A DNA stretch of 64,000 nucleotides from NCBI GenBank assembly GCA_023715865.1, contig JAMBOW010000001.1, positions 1,984,001 to 2,048,000 of the forward strand. The letters are read 5' to 3'. Below are positions 18,263-26,265 of the stretch, in pieces. How positions within the stretch are numbered: position 1 is the stretch's first letter; each line of letters opens with the position of its first letter. The notes beneath the pieces are model-generated. The model searched no databases, was not told the origin of the DNA, and worked only from the letters and a program-made list of their open reading frames with translations. The DNA is from Neobacillus mesonae (lineage in GTDB: Bacteria; Bacillota; Bacilli; Paenibacillales; Paenibacillaceae). The position numbers and the translations under genes are program-made.

Positions 18263-18562
18263 TTAGTAATCATCAGGCTTCTTAGACGCCAGGCTGGCAT
18301 GTAATGTTGCAAGACGTTCCTTTTCTTCTGAGAGAATTTCCTCTGCGAATTCAGTCCCACGGTAGTCCAGCTGCTGACTCGCAACAGCTACTGCATTCTC
18401 AGCACGCATCAAGCGTTTGTTCGCTTGCTCCAGCATCTCCGGCGTTGGATGTGACATCGCCTGTGTAACCGCATGATGCAGCTTCTTCACCGAGTTGGAG
18501 GCTTGCGCCACCGTTGTTTGGGATTGCAGACTGGAATGATCGTGTTTCATAAATGGAACCAC
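18263..18562 (-). CDS. Small conserved hypothetical helical protein
   Basis: Up to 99 residues, mostly predicted helix with Ala, Gln and Glu-rich segments (SVKKLHHAVTQAM, EMLEQANKRLMRAENAVAVASQQL, EEILSEEKERLATLHASL). No cysteines, membrane helix or catalytic motif. It resembles the small DUF2524-type proteins of Bacillus in size and pattern, but I cannot confirm this. Two starts are possible: GTG at 18562, only 1-2 bp after GAGGAGA, or ATG at 18550, about 13 bp after it. Neither spacing is ideal. Lies in a minus-strand series of small genes. Function unknown. Confidence 0.6.
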   Translation of the reverse strand: MVPFMKHDHSSLQSQTTVAQASNSVKKLHHAVTQAMSHPTPEMLEQANKRLMRAENAVAVASQQLDYRGTEFAEEILSEEKERLATLHASLASKKPDDY

Positions 18563-18632
18563 TCTCCTCTCTCAAAGTCCCTGCTACATTCATTAGCATG
18601 GATATTAAGAAAGGTCGTTATGCACCCGATGA

Positions 18633-18857
18633 CTAATTTTTAATGAATGGAGCTGCCTTTGCCAGTACTTCCTCTTCTGTAGGAGCACTGACATATCGTC
18701 CATTAACAAACACAAATGCCCTTTTGCCGCATGGTCCACAATAGGATTTGCAGCCAATTTTGATTTCAGCATCAGGTGCCATGTTCTGAAGCTTTTGCAC
18801 CATAGTCTTTAATTTGACATGCTTACATTTATCGCATACTCGAATATCGTTAGCCAT
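18633..18857 (-). CDS. DUF1450 family protein (YuzB-like)
   Basis: 74 residues. The pattern VCDKCKH near the N-terminus and IGCKSYCGPCGKRAFVFVNGRYVSA places it in DUF1450, small thioredoxin-fold proteins related to 2Fe-2S ferredoxin-like domains; the five cysteines are consistent with a metal or cluster site. B. subtilis YuzB is of similar length. An AAGGGGAATTC stretch provides the ribosome binding site. The next gene upstream, in the same direction, is a HesB/IscA-like protein, so both may have to do with iron-sulfur chemistry; this is inference from context. Confidence 0.85.
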   Translation of the reverse strand: MANDIRVCDKCKHVKLKTMVQKLQNMAPDAEIKIGCKSYCGPCGKRAFVFVNGRYVSAPTEEEVLAKAAPFIKN

Positions 18858-18932
18858 GAATTCCCCTTCTTAAGTGAAAACATCTATCGGTTTTTCAATG
18901 AAGCCATACCCTACAGCATTCCTCTTAACGGC

Positions 18933-19232
18933 TTAGTGGAAATGATTAGGTTGGGAAGGATGTGTAATTACAAAGCCCTCTTTAGGGAAGTAAAGGTAGT
19001 CCACTTTTATGCCGTCCAGCATAGGTTTGCCAGTCTCAAGCAATACATCGATTTCTTTGTCAGTGGATACAATCTCGTCGTTCTCTTTTGGTGTATCAAA
19101 ATCAACTCCATAATGAACATGATCCCCATGATCAAGCGTGATCAGGACGCGTACATATTTGCCTTCATTTTCAGGCAGTGCCAATTCCTTTTTCAAAAAT
19201 TTAGCTGCGTTACGAGTAATTTTTGCCTTCAT
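18933..19232 (-). CDS. HesB/IscA-like family protein (YneR type)
   Basis: About 99 residues beginning MKAKITRNAAKFLKKEL, with LITLDHGDHVHYGVDF and a C-terminal VDYLYFPKEGFVITHP. This matches the HesB-like branch represented by B. subtilis YneR, which lacks the conserved cysteines of true A-type scaffold proteins; no Cys is present here either. It therefore probably does not carry a cluster by itself in the IscA manner. Two in-frame ATGs exist; the downstream one is preferred because AGGAG touches the first. It lies 75 bp upstream of the DUF1450 gene on the same strand. Confidence 0.8.
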   Translation of the reverse strand: MKAKITRNAAKFLKKELALPENEGKYVRVLITLDHGDHVHYGVDFDTPKENDEIVSTDKEIDVLLETGKPMLDGIKVDYLYFPKEGFVITHPSQPNHFH

Positions 19233-19363
19233 AATAAGATTCATCTCCTAGTTTTATCTATATCTAGCAACTGTTAACAGACTGAGTTAACTAAAGAAAA
19301 TCAATACTATTTATTTTAATCAAGATACGACCTTTTCGCAATATCTGCTCCATATCGATCTTT

Positions 19364-19615
19364 CTATTTCTGACCAATGACACTCGGATATTTGCTTTCT
19401 GCCCTTTGGACAAACCAATTCATTAGAAGCATCGTCACCCCGATATCGTCAATCGGCAGGAAAGGAAGCATATCCGGTAAAACCCAATATAAAATTGCAG
19501 GTACCAAAAAAAGAAGCTTGTCCGAAAGCCTTACTTCCGATGAAAGCAGAAGCGCAGGCAAGCGTTTAAACACATGCGACCATGATTTCAGAGATAACAG
19601 CTTCTTCCATTTCAT
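19364..19615 (-). CDS. YkvA/DUF1232 family small membrane protein
   Basis: About 83 residues. RLSDKLLFLVPAILYWVLPDMLPFLPIDDIGVTMLLMNWFV is the DUF1232 core: one or two short hydrophobic helices with the PxDxxPxxxxDD-like turn. A basic N-terminus (KWKKLLSLKSWSHVFKR) points to the cytosol. The ATG at 19615 lies 11 bp after AAGGAG; the ATG three codons upstream is only 2 bp from it. A TTGACT-type -35 element is found upstream on the minus strand. Members are small membrane proteins of unknown function, sometimes under stress control. Confidence 0.82.
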   Translation of the reverse strand: MKWKKLLSLKSWSHVFKRLPALLLSSEVRLSDKLLFLVPAILYWVLPDMLPFLPIDDIGVTMLLMNWFVQRAESKYPSVIGQK

Positions 19616-19726
19616 GAGGTTCATAACTCCTTTCCCCGTTATCTACGGGATATTTCTATCATAACATACGTACACAGTCAAGGGAGGTTTCGAAACCTCC
19701 CGATGTATAGTCCAAGGGGAATCGAT

Positions 19727-20617
19727 TTAGTGGAGCATTAATTGCATAGCTGTGACTAACAGGCGTTCAATCTCATCTTTTATTTTGCTGTATTGGCTGA
19801 TGGGCAGCGGATTAACTCCAAGCCCTGTTTCAATCGTAAATCCGGGCCTGCCAAACTTTTGGATAAACCAATCTTTATATCCTGCATCACTTTCCATTAA
19901 TTTAACCGGATTATATCCGGTAGATAAAGCGAGCTGCTCAGCCCAAGTTTCACTGATCTCCGGCTCATAGCCTCTGTAATTCCAGTAAATTTCCTCACCT
20001 TGACTATGCAGAGCGATCGTAGCATCAAAATGTTTATCCATCGTCCATTCGGCCAGTGCACGGGATTCAGGTTCAGTTAAAGGACAGTCCCCTCCATAAT
20101 CCCTTGGGCCTGGCTCTTTAACGGAGCGGCGTTTGGCTTCCTCATAAAAATGTGCCGGAAACTGATCATTTAAGTCAATTCCTCGAATATTCGCCTTCCA
20201 GCCTGAAAAGTCAGAGTTCCCCTGGTTCATCTTCAGCAGTTCGCATGAAAGGGGATGCATCTCCGCACCGTTAAGCACAAGGTTAACACCGTCCGGATTA
20301 AGCATTGGAACAACCCATAGCGTAATATAGTCATGCCACCTGTTTGTTAGACAGTTATGCCAGTCCTTCTGTTCTTCCAAAGCCGACAAATAGGAATTAA
20401 CAAACTGCATTAGACAAGGAACATTCAGCCACTCATTTGCATGCATTCCTGCGTTGACATGAAGTTGAACCGCCCCTCTCCCGATTTGAATAAAAGGGAT
20501 TTCTTTCCCCAGCACACTCTTTCCTATAGAGCCGAGTTCGGCTATGCCGGATTGCCTGGAGCTTATCGCTTCCAAGTCCCTCAGGAGTTCTTCATACCCA
20601 TACCGATTCATCCCCAT
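19727..20617 (-). CDS. M14 family zinc carboxypeptidase
   Basis: 296 residues. Zinc ligands are HANE in NAGMHANEWLNVPC (~74-77) and the later His in FDATIALHSQGEE (~205). The catalytic Glu is in FTIETGLGVNP (~265), and the Arg/Asn binding pair lies in RGIDLNDQFP (~150). No signal peptide is visible, so it is of the cytosolic gamma-D-glutamyl-(L)-meso-diaminopimelate peptidase type (as in YqgT or the Bacillus sphaericus endopeptidase I) that acts on wall peptides during recycling or sporulation. GGAGGAGATGGGG precedes the ATG. A perfect GGGAGGTTT/AAACCTCCC hairpin (19682-19701) lies just downstream without a long T-run. Confidence 0.88.
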   Translation of the reverse strand: MGMNRYGYEELLRDLEAISSRQSGIAELGSIGKSVLGKEIPFIQIGRGAVQLHVNAGMHANEWLNVPCLMQFVNSYLSALEEQKDWHNCLTNRWHDYITLWVVPMLNPDGVNLVLNGAEMHPLSCELLKMNQGNSDFSGWKANIRGIDLNDQFPAHFYEEAKRRSVKEPGPRDYGGDCPLTEPESRALAEWTMDKHFDATIALHSQGEEIYWNYRGYEPEISETWAEQLALSTGYNPVKLMESDAGYKDWFIQKFGRPGFTIETGLGVNPLPISQYSKIKDEIERLLVTAMQLMLH

Positions 20618-20711
20618 CTCCTCCTACGGAAAAATTTCAGGCCAAGTACCATGTTACACGCATTATATGCCGATAACCTTGTCTTCCGTGATACACGTAC
20701 CCCTTATTAAA

Positions 20712-20738
20712 AAAGACAGCCAAATTTCGGCTGTCTTC
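20712..20738 (-). terminator. Terminator of the glutamate racemase gene
   Basis: AGACAGCC pairs with GGCTGTCT; on the minus strand it runs into CTTTTTTAAT. Confidence 0.85.
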
Positions 20739-20768
20739 ATTTTGTGCTTGTATAATGTTCATTGGTAG

Positions 20769-21581
20769 TTACAGCTTGGATACCTGCCATACGACCGGAG
20801 TATTGCGAATCTGCTCCCCAAGCCAGGATCTGGCAATACTTTGAAACATTTGCGGGTCACCCGTGCAAAAAAACTGATGAACAGGCGTCTCCTCGTCAAA
20901 TGCGAGCTTTCCTTTGTCATATAATATGGTGCTCGTTTCTCTTGCAGTCTCATCTGCCGAGCTAATTAATTTCACGTGAGGGCCCATAACCTGACCAATC
21001 GAATCCATCAGGAACGGATAATGCGTACAGCCTAAAATCAGTGTATCAATGGGCTTATCTTTCATTCCGTTAAGTGATTCGCTGACGGTGGCTCTCGTAT
21101 GCTCCGACCTGAAATCTCCTTGCTCTACGAGCGGTACAAGGGCAGGACATGCCTGACTAACGACATGAATATAAGGGGATAATTGCTTTAATGCTGCCGT
21201 ATAAGCTCCGCTGTTAATTGTACCGATTGTACCAATCACTCCGATATTGCCAGTCTTCGTAGCGGTTATCGCAGCCCTGGCTCCGGGATGAATGACTCCA
21301 ATTACCGGAATATCTACTTTTTGCGTAATATGCTCCAGCGCTGCCGCCGTGGCTGTATTACAGGCAATGACAATTACTTTCGGATCGAATTGAATTAAGA
21401 AATCGACAATTTGTTCTGTAAACTGTTTAACTTCCTCGGACGAACGAGGTCCGTATGGTGTGCGGGCTGTATCTCCAAAATAAATGACTTTTTCCCGCGG
21501 AAGCTGACGCATTACTTCTTTTGCGACTGTCAGCCCCCCGACACCGGAGTCTAATATTGCAATAGCTTGTTGCACGAACAC
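20769..21581 (-). CDS. racE: Glutamate racemase
   Basis: 270 residues. Converts L- to D-glutamate for peptidoglycan. The two catalytic cysteines are in IVIACNTATAAAL (~70) and LILGCTHYPFL (~185), with AILDSGVGGLTVA at the N-terminus and VIYFGDTARTPYGPRS. The frame is open nine codons further, but GTG at 21581 has GAAGGAAG at 5-bp spacing and gives the usual start (VFVQQAIAILDSG), so it is chosen. RacE of B. subtilis has almost the same length. In Bacillus the gene sits near gerE/ysmB; here its neighbours are an M14 wall peptidase downstream and the YtxH pair upstream. Confidence 0.95.
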   Translation of the reverse strand: MFVQQAIAILDSGVGGLTVAKEVMRQLPREKVIYFGDTARTPYGPRSSEEVKQFTEQIVDFLIQFDPKVIVIACNTATAAALEHITQKVDIPVIGVIHPGARAAITATKTGNIGVIGTIGTINSGAYTAALKQLSPYIHVVSQACPALVPLVEQGDFRSEHTRATVSESLNGMKDKPIDTLILGCTHYPFLMDSIGQVMGPHVKLISSADETARETSTILYDKGKLAFDEETPVHQFFCTGDPQMFQSIARSWLGEQIRNTPVVWQVSKL

Positions 21582-21764
21582 ACCGCTTCCTTCTTTACAT
21601 ATTTCCATTCCTTTTTCAAGCTACCCTATGATTCAGGCGGCAAAAAGGTACCTACATCTTACCCGATTTATAATAGTCGTTCAACTTATGCTCAGCGCAA
21701 AAAGACCTTTCACCCTCATCCCATCAACTTAAAGGAAGCGGTATACAGGCCTTTCCACGAAGAA

Positions 21765-22115
21765 TTATGCCTCTATTTTATCTTCTTCTGTTTCCCTTGC
21801 AGTCGGCGCATCCTGTGTATTTACTGAGATCGAGGACACTTTGGCAATCCCACACTCGGAATTGTCCTTAAAATTGGTGCGAATTTCCTGGATGATGCCC
21901 TCTGTAGACTGTTTCACCTTAGAAGCAATTTTGGAGCTTTGTCCGCTGACCTTTTCAGCAAAGTCCTGACCTTTTTCTGAGACCAGCTTTGCATTCTCTG
22001 CTATGTCACTGCGAAGCTCTGCTCCTGACTTTGGAGCAAACAAAAGAGCTGTAATGGAACCTGCAATTGTACCAATCAGCGTACCCCATAATAAGCTTTT
22101 GTTAGTGTCTTTCAT
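21765..22115 (-). CDS. YtxH domain-containing protein
   Basis: 116 residues. SLLWGTLIGTIAGSITALLFAPKSGAELRSDI is the YtxH signature: one membrane helix running into the APKSG motif, then a helical, charged tail. These are general stress and gas-vesicle-like small membrane proteins. The track start 15 codons upstream is rejected because AAGGAG precedes the ATG at 22115 by 10 bp. The gene follows the DUF948 gene by 7 bp, reproducing the ytxG-ytxH pair of B. subtilis. The tail ends with a short acidic stretch (ARETEEDKIEA). Confidence 0.88.
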   Translation of the reverse strand: MKDTNKSLLWGTLIGTIAGSITALLFAPKSGAELRSDIAENAKLVSEKGQDFAEKVSGQSSKIASKVKQSTEGIIQEIRTNFKDNSECGIAKVSSISVNTQDAPTARETEEDKIEA

Positions 22116-22122
22116 GATAAAG

Positions 22123-22584
22123 TCACTCCTTCTCTCGCGGGACAGCTTCACCGGGAGCATGAGAGAAGCGATGCCAAGAATGCCATACGGTCAAGGCAGC
22201 ATCAAAATAACGGAACATTTGACCAAGACGCAGCTCATTATCCTGATGTGCATCAAGGACATGTTTGTGTGCTGACCGTGTCAATTTGTCACTAATGTCA
22301 TCGATCGTACGGCTTACTGTCTGCAGCAGTTTGCCTGCAGATGCTGCAGATTCAAAAAGAGGCGTACACTTCTCAATATGTCCATGCATATCGGAAATCG
22401 CCTTATTCGTCTCTTTAAGCATCACCGAGGTATCTTCGACAAGCAGGTTTGTTCTTGCTTCCAGCTGTTTAATGCTCTGCTTCACCTGCTTCATGAAAGC
22501 TTTCACCTCGATAAGCACCACCACGATAACAGCCGCCATAACAACAAAAGCGCCTGCCACAAGAGCTACACTCCATGCGATCAT
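22123..22584 (-). CDS. DUF948 domain-containing protein (YtxG-like)
   Basis: 153 residues. One N-terminal membrane helix (AWSVALVAGAFVVMAAVIVVVLIEVKAF) is followed by a helical region QLEARTNLLVEDTSVMLKETNKAISDMHGHIEKCTPLF typical of DUF948. It ends with a histidine-rich segment (VWHSWHRFSH). In Bacillus the homolog YtxG is encoded with YtxH under SigB and SigH control; the coupling with the next gene here (7 bp) agrees. An AGGAGGGTTGG sequence precedes the ATG. Likely a membrane-bound stress or envelope protein; no enzymatic function is known. Confidence 0.87.
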   Translation of the reverse strand: MIAWSVALVAGAFVVMAAVIVVVLIEVKAFMKQVKQSIKQLEARTNLLVEDTSVMLKETNKAISDMHGHIEKCTPLFESAASAGKLLQTVSRTIDDISDKLTRSAHKHVLDAHQDNELRLGQMFRYFDAALTVWHSWHRFSHAPGEAVPREKE

Positions 22585-22691
22585 GTTCCAACCCTCCTGC
22601 TAACCGGGCGAACGCCCATTTTTTAGTTAATGCATTATAAGCAGGAGGGGCATGACTTGCTACAAGAAATGTAAATTTATATTTAAATAGG

Positions 22692-23591
22692 TCAGGACAT
22701 TAAATTTCCCGCGTAATAAGGCGCACCGGGATCCAAATCGATCACATATCTCTGCGGCGAAACAAGGGATTCCTGATGCTCACAGCGCCAGCGATGCGAA
22801 CCCGATGAACCAAGCAACTGACCGTCCTGTATGACATCTCCCTGATCAAAAATATAGTAGGCCGCACCGTAAAGCGTTCGAGCTACCAGATCTGGATCGA
22901 GACCGGCAAAATGACACTGGAAATCCGGTACTCCCAAAGAAGATAGTCCAACGGTATCCATGACAAGCTCACGTCTTGCTTCGCTGCCTCCAGCCTGATA
23001 CAGTCGAACGTTCATTGCTCCATACAGATGGTCACCCTCTTCAAGAGCCTTTACGTAGGCCGAAGGTTTGACCAGCTTATCACTTCCATAAAAATAAATT
23101 GCCTCACACGGCACAACCTCAAGAACAGCCTGCAAAGCCTGCTGAAACAGCTTCAAACGCTCTTTGTGAGGCAGGGCAGCTGTATACATGTCATGTACAC
23201 GAACTTGGTACTGGCTCGATTCTATAACTGCTCCAGCCTCTTTCCAGTGCCAAGACTGTTCAACTGCCCCCTGAAATCGTTTCTTCTCCTGAATCTTTTG
23301 CACGGGCAGAACACAGGTCTGCGCAGGGATAGTTCCATCTTCAAAAGAAACCATATGCTCAGTATGCATAATGACGAGCAATTCCTGCTCCTTAGCGTCT
23401 GCGGGGACATGCTGCTTCAGCGATTCTGCTGAATCCTTTTTAACCGGCCGCTTGAGCACTCTGGCATGCCCCGTCCTGCTTCTCATGACTTCCATTAGCT
23501 TCTCTTCACTAAGCACCGGAGGCTCCCGGAAAAGAAGCTCTGCCATGTATACCGGATGAAATCCGGAGATATCTTTCTTTCTGTCTGACAT
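22692..23591 (-). CDS. DUF4261 domain-containing protein
   Basis: 299 residues, cytosolic, without signal or membrane helix. The C-terminal half (~155-290), with EAIYFYGSDKLVKP, LYGAMNVRLYQ, ELVMDTVGLSSLGVPDFQCHF and GAAYYIFDQGDVIQDGQLL, matches DUF4261, seen in many Firmicutes next to immunity or stress proteins. The frame extends 42 codons upstream but GGAGGAAATATC directly precedes the ATG at 23591, which also begins the conserved part. The HepT-like gene lies 37 bp upstream on the same strand, so they may form one transcript. Function unknown. Confidence 0.8.
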   Translation of the reverse strand: MSDRKKDISGFHPVYMAELLFREPPVLSEEKLMEVMRSRTGHARVLKRPVKKDSAESLKQHVPADAKEQELLVIMHTEHMVSFEDGTIPAQTCVLPVQKIQEKKRFQGAVEQSWHWKEAGAVIESSQYQVRVHDMYTAALPHKERLKLFQQALQAVLEVVPCEAIYFYGSDKLVKPSAYVKALEEGDHLYGAMNVRLYQAGGSEARRELVMDTVGLSSLGVPDFQCHFAGLDPDLVARTLYGAAYYIFDQGDVIQDGQLLGSSGSHRWRCEHQESLVSPQRYVIDLDPGAPYYAGNLMS

Positions 23592-23628
23592 GATATTTCC
23601 TCCAAATGAATAGGTAGAACGGGAATAA

Positions 23629-24081
23629 TTAATTACTGCCGGCAGCAGGATTTTTGAACGGTCCAAGCTCATGCTCGAGATAGAGACGGACTTGATCTGC
23701 AAACCGATCCAGTACATCAGGCAGCTGTGACGTTATGGGATGAAGACTTGTCCGATCCCACGCATAGTAGTCTTGTACCAGCGGTTTACGCAGCGGCACA
23801 AGCTCCATGAACACGTTATAGCTTTCCTCATCAAAAGCTCCAGCCTCATGGACGATTTCGATAATATCTTCATAGCTGCTCGCGTCCCGCAGTATAAACC
23901 CGTCGATCAGATAGCTCCCAACATCCGTAACGATCTCTATAGCCAGATGCAGCGAACGCTCCTGTACAAAACCGAGCACTCGTCCTCCATCCCAATGATT
24001 CACGGCCTCGCGCAGACCTGCCGTAATTTCGGGAATAGCTGATAAACGCAATTCAATTTGATCTGTATTTACGAAATACAA
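23629..24081 (-). CDS. DUF86/HepT-like protein (YutE family), no visible antitoxin partner
   Basis: About 150 residues. LYFVNTDQIELRL, then IEIVTDVGSYLIDGFILRDASSYEDIIEIVHEAGAF, LRKPLVQDYY and the C-terminal FADQVRLYLEHELGP match B. subtilis YutE, a DUF86/HEPN-superfamily protein. HepT toxins of this family carry an RxxxxH-type active site and pair with a MNT nucleotidyltransferase antitoxin. Here the equivalent motif reads LRKPLVQDY, so the His is replaced, and there is no MNT gene beside it. The frame is open 25 codons upstream; TTG at 24081 is preferred because YutE starts at the equivalent residue, though no good ribosome binding site is seen for either start. Confidence 0.75.
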   Translation of the reverse strand: MYFVNTDQIELRLSAIPEITAGLREAVNHWDGGRVLGFVQERSLHLAIEIVTDVGSYLIDGFILRDASSYEDIIEIVHEAGAFDEESYNVFMELVPLRKPLVQDYYAWDRTSLHPITSQLPDVLDRFADQVRLYLEHELGPFKNPAAGSN

Positions 24082-24235
24082 TACGTTCACATCCGTTTCA
24101 TCTGTTATCAGTTTCGTTTGTTTTTTCGCTTCAACCAAATAAACATGACTGGGCATGCAATTAATATGACAATGAGCAAATACATTGTTTCCATTACATC
24201 TCTTAAATCGCCCACTTGTTATTCCCCTTCGTTAG

Positions 24236-24523
24236 TTAGATTTCATAATCCACTGCAACAGAAGAATCCTTAACTACGCTCATGTGCTTAATAATTTCCT
24301 TGTGAACCGGATGAACCTGATAAGCCTCTAAATCTTCTATAGAGTTCACTACTGCCGTCAATGAAATATCATAGGATCTCTCTGATTTTAGAACATCCAC
24401 TCCGATTTCCAAGGACTTCAGAAACTCTATTTTTCCATCCATGCTGCGTAGAATATTAGCCGTTTCCTGAATACTAGCATCAGAACGGTCTTTCAGCTTA
24501 AAAAATACGATATGTTTAATCAT
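24236..24523 (-). CDS. Dabb (stress-responsive A/B barrel) family protein
   Basis: 95 residues. The opening MIKHIVFFKLKD, the central SLEIGVDVLKSERSYDISLTAVVNSIEDLEAYQVHPVHKEII and the ending VDYEI are the Dabb domain: a small dimeric alpha/beta barrel with the conserved HPxH. Functions across the family range from stress response to polyketide cyclisation, so none is assigned. It stands alone between the HepT-like gene and the holin-like gene, all on the minus strand. A GGAGC sequence precedes the ATG. Confidence 0.85.
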   Translation of the reverse strand: MIKHIVFFKLKDRSDASIQETANILRSMDGKIEFLKSLEIGVDVLKSERSYDISLTAVVNSIEDLEAYQVHPVHKEIIKHMSVVKDSSVAVDYEI

Positions 24524-24644
24524 AGCAATAGCTCCTTATCTTGAATCATGTTCATGGCGAAATTTAATGCGTTTACAAAAAATATAACATAAACACGAAT
24601 AAAGTGGTAAATTATCATAGCTTAATCAGCAGTCGATACAAATA

Positions 24645-24674
24645 AAAAAGGACCTTACTTCTTCGGTCCTTTTG
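24645..24674 (-). terminator. Terminator hairpin overlapping the 3' end of the holin-like gene
   Basis: AAAAGGACC pairs with GGTCCTTTT, loop TTACTTCTTC. The stop codon lies in the loop, so the last coding triplets form one arm of the stem. Confidence 0.85.
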
Positions 24675-25221
24675 ACTTTTTGCTAATTTCATTACGCGAA
24701 TCCTTGCGGGGTCTCAGCTCTCCTGCAGTTTCATCAATGTCCTGAGGTGCATCCTCAGGCGTTGTATCCTGTTCAGTCAATTCCTTCTTCTCGTCATCCA
24801 TCTTTCTCTTAGAAGCGGCCGCCTCGTCATCTTCTGCCTGCTTTTTAACAAGCTCTATAATCTCTTTCAGCTTGGCAGGAAGCGGAAGACCGATCCGACT
24901 GTAGTTTTCAGTAATCGATATGAGCTCGTTAGCTAAATAAAAATACATCGCCCCGCCTTTAACGACATCCGTTCCGATCAAGAGATCAATTTGGTGTGCA
25001 AGCAATATAACAAGCAGCATCAATCCTTTACGGGTAAGTCCCCAGAATCCGATTTTACTGTTCAGCTTGCTGCCCGTACGAATTACTGCAGCAACCCCGG
25101 TAATATAATCAATGGCCATTGCAATACATAGTAGGATAAGAAGCTGGCTCCATCCTCCAAATGCAAAGGTGAAAAAAGCTCCAACCAAACCGAGCATCAT
25201 ATTCATCAATGCCGGATTCAT
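24655..25221 (-). CDS. Phage holin-like membrane protein with long acidic tail
   Basis: 188 residues. The first ~125 carry three membrane helices in the toxin-secretion/phage holin (TcdE/Cph1-type) arrangement: LLILLCIAMAIDYITGVAAVIRTG, KIGFWGLTRKGLMLLVILLAHQID and GAMYFYLANELISITENYSRIGLPLP. The last ~60 residues are highly charged and repetitive in D, E and K (QAEDDEAAASKRKMDDEKKEL), which is unusual for a short holin. There is no adjacent lysin or phage gene, so it is probably a domesticated chromosomal copy rather than part of a prophage. GGGGGG precedes the ATG by 7 bp. Confidence 0.85.
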   Translation of the reverse strand: MNPALMNMMLGLVGAFFTFAFGGWSQLLILLCIAMAIDYITGVAAVIRTGSKLNSKIGFWGLTRKGLMLLVILLAHQIDLLIGTDVVKGGAMYFYLANELISITENYSRIGLPLPAKLKEIIELVKKQAEDDEAAASKRKMDDEKKELTEQDTTPEDAPQDIDETAGELRPRKDSRNEISKKSKGPKK

Positions 25222-25541
25222 ATGTGCGCCCCCCTTTTCCCCTCCCTTCTATTAATCTATGAGGAGAAAGAAGAAGTGACACACCTAAATATGGAGAATT
25301 GTGAAATCAAATGTTTGTCCATTTTTAGTGCTTTAGACCTAAAATATGGTTGATTATGTAAAATTTAAAGGTCAAAGATAACTCCATATACAATTACTAG
25401 GAGAAAAACAGGTGAAATCATAGTTCCTTTTTCCCTTAACAAGGCTTTTCGTATATGAATCGGCTTTCAAAGCTGGGAATGACGCCACTTGAAACGATGG
25501 CTGTGTTTGTTGTAGTATTTGATTAAAAAATCGGAGGAAAT
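25222..25541 (+). other. 320-bp divergent intergenic stretch
   Basis: Lies between the divergent holin-like and HTH genes. It is AT-rich and should hold both promoters, but I see no convincing -35/-10 pair. A 23-codon ORF at 25455-25526 encodes a short hydrophobic-tailed peptide (start MNRLSKLGMT, end VVVFD) with only a weak AAGG ahead of it. No repeat or known RNA recognised. Confidence 0.4.
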
Positions 25542-26132
25542 ATGCCTAAACAACACGAACAACACTCAATCCAGGCGTGGTCTCTGATCAACCGCAAATA
25601 TCTGGGAAAAGGCGTACGAGTTAAGCGTTTCCGCAGACCGACGCGCTGTCAGGTCCGCAATCGTATTTTGCTGGCCGTTCTCATGGCCAATGACATTAAG
25701 CTATCTCAGTTAGCAGAAGATTTATCGATCTCCTCAAGAAGTGTAAGCGCTTGGGTGTACGAAGGTCGCATTCCTGGGAGTACAAATCTGGATAAGGTAT
25801 GTCAATTACTCGGTTATCCACGCCACATTTTGTTTAACGAAGACGTCATCAGAAATAGTCCAGTCATTTGTCAGCCTGAATCATCCCGTTTTATGAAGCG
25901 TACGGTTACCCGTTCACCGGTAAGCAACCGGATTTTGACGGGACTGTGCATGGTTCATGATTTGTCTGTAACAGATGTGAGTCACTGGATTGGAGTACAT
26001 CCTGGTACATTCCGTAAATGGCTGCATCAAGGTACTTTGCCGTCAGCGGCTTTTCAGGATCAAGCAGAGCAATTTTTCAAAATACCCAAATCCATTCTAT
26101 TTGCAGACATTATCTTTAAGCAGCATTCATAA
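25542..26132 (+). CDS. Tandem-duplicated helix-turn-helix protein
   Basis: 196 residues. Two copies of a ~70-residue unit are visible at about 30-103 and 120-191: each begins with an Arg/Thr-rich stretch and V-x-NRIL, continues with a helix-turn-helix (KLSQLAEDLSISSRSVSAWVYEGRIPG; SVTDVSHWIGVHPGTFRKWLHQGTLP) and ends with P-x-x-ILF plus an acidic turn. This is an XRE-like DNA-binding fold repeated within one chain, so it may bind a direct or inverted repeat as a monomer. The basic N-terminal 30 residues also favour nucleic-acid binding. CGGAGGAAAT precedes the ATG. It is followed by a very strong terminator. Target unknown. Confidence 0.75.
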   Translation: MPKQHEQHSIQAWSLINRKYLGKGVRVKRFRRPTRCQVRNRILLAVLMANDIKLSQLAEDLSISSRSVSAWVYEGRIPGSTNLDKVCQLLGYPRHILFNEDVIRNSPVICQPESSRFMKRTVTRSPVSNRILTGLCMVHDLSVTDVSHWIGVHPGTFRKWLHQGTLPSAAFQDQAEQFFKIPKSILFADIIFKQHS

Positions 26133-26152
26133 CAATCCCCTATGGGTACTAC

Positions 26153-26202
26153 GGGCTTTCTTTGTCGAAGTTATAGACTTCGACAAAGAAAGCCCTTTTT
26201 TC
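26153..26202 (+). terminator. Strong terminator after the tandem-HTH gene
   Basis: GGGCTTTCTTTGTCGAAGT pairs perfectly with ACTTCGACAAAGAAAGCCC (19 bp) and is followed by TTTTTTCTT. Confidence 0.95.
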
Positions 26203-26216
26203 TTCACAAAAGGCTT

Positions 26217-26248
26217 TTTAAAATATTTGTACGTACAAATATTTTAAA
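26217..26248. promoter_or_regulatory. 32-bp perfect palindrome containing an AraR-type operator
   Basis: A perfect inverted repeat, TTTAAAATATTTGTAC and its complement, with the core ATTTGTACGTACAAAT that matches the operator type bound by the GntR/LacI-hybrid repressor AraR in Bacillus. It lies 18 bp beyond the araM stop codon, downstream rather than upstream. It could also act as a hairpin terminator for araM, or as a second site for repressor looping with the copy at 27467. Confidence 0.65.
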
Positions 26249-26265
26249 CTTAAGGATATTTCATA

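Noticed and set aside
20540..20768. Plus-strand ORFs opposite the M14 and racemase genes
   Set aside because: They are shadows of the real minus-strand genes and lack ribosome binding sites and family features.
24655..25221. Prophage at the holin-like gene
   Set aside because: No other phage gene, att repeat or lysin lies nearby; neighbours are ordinary chromosomal genes.
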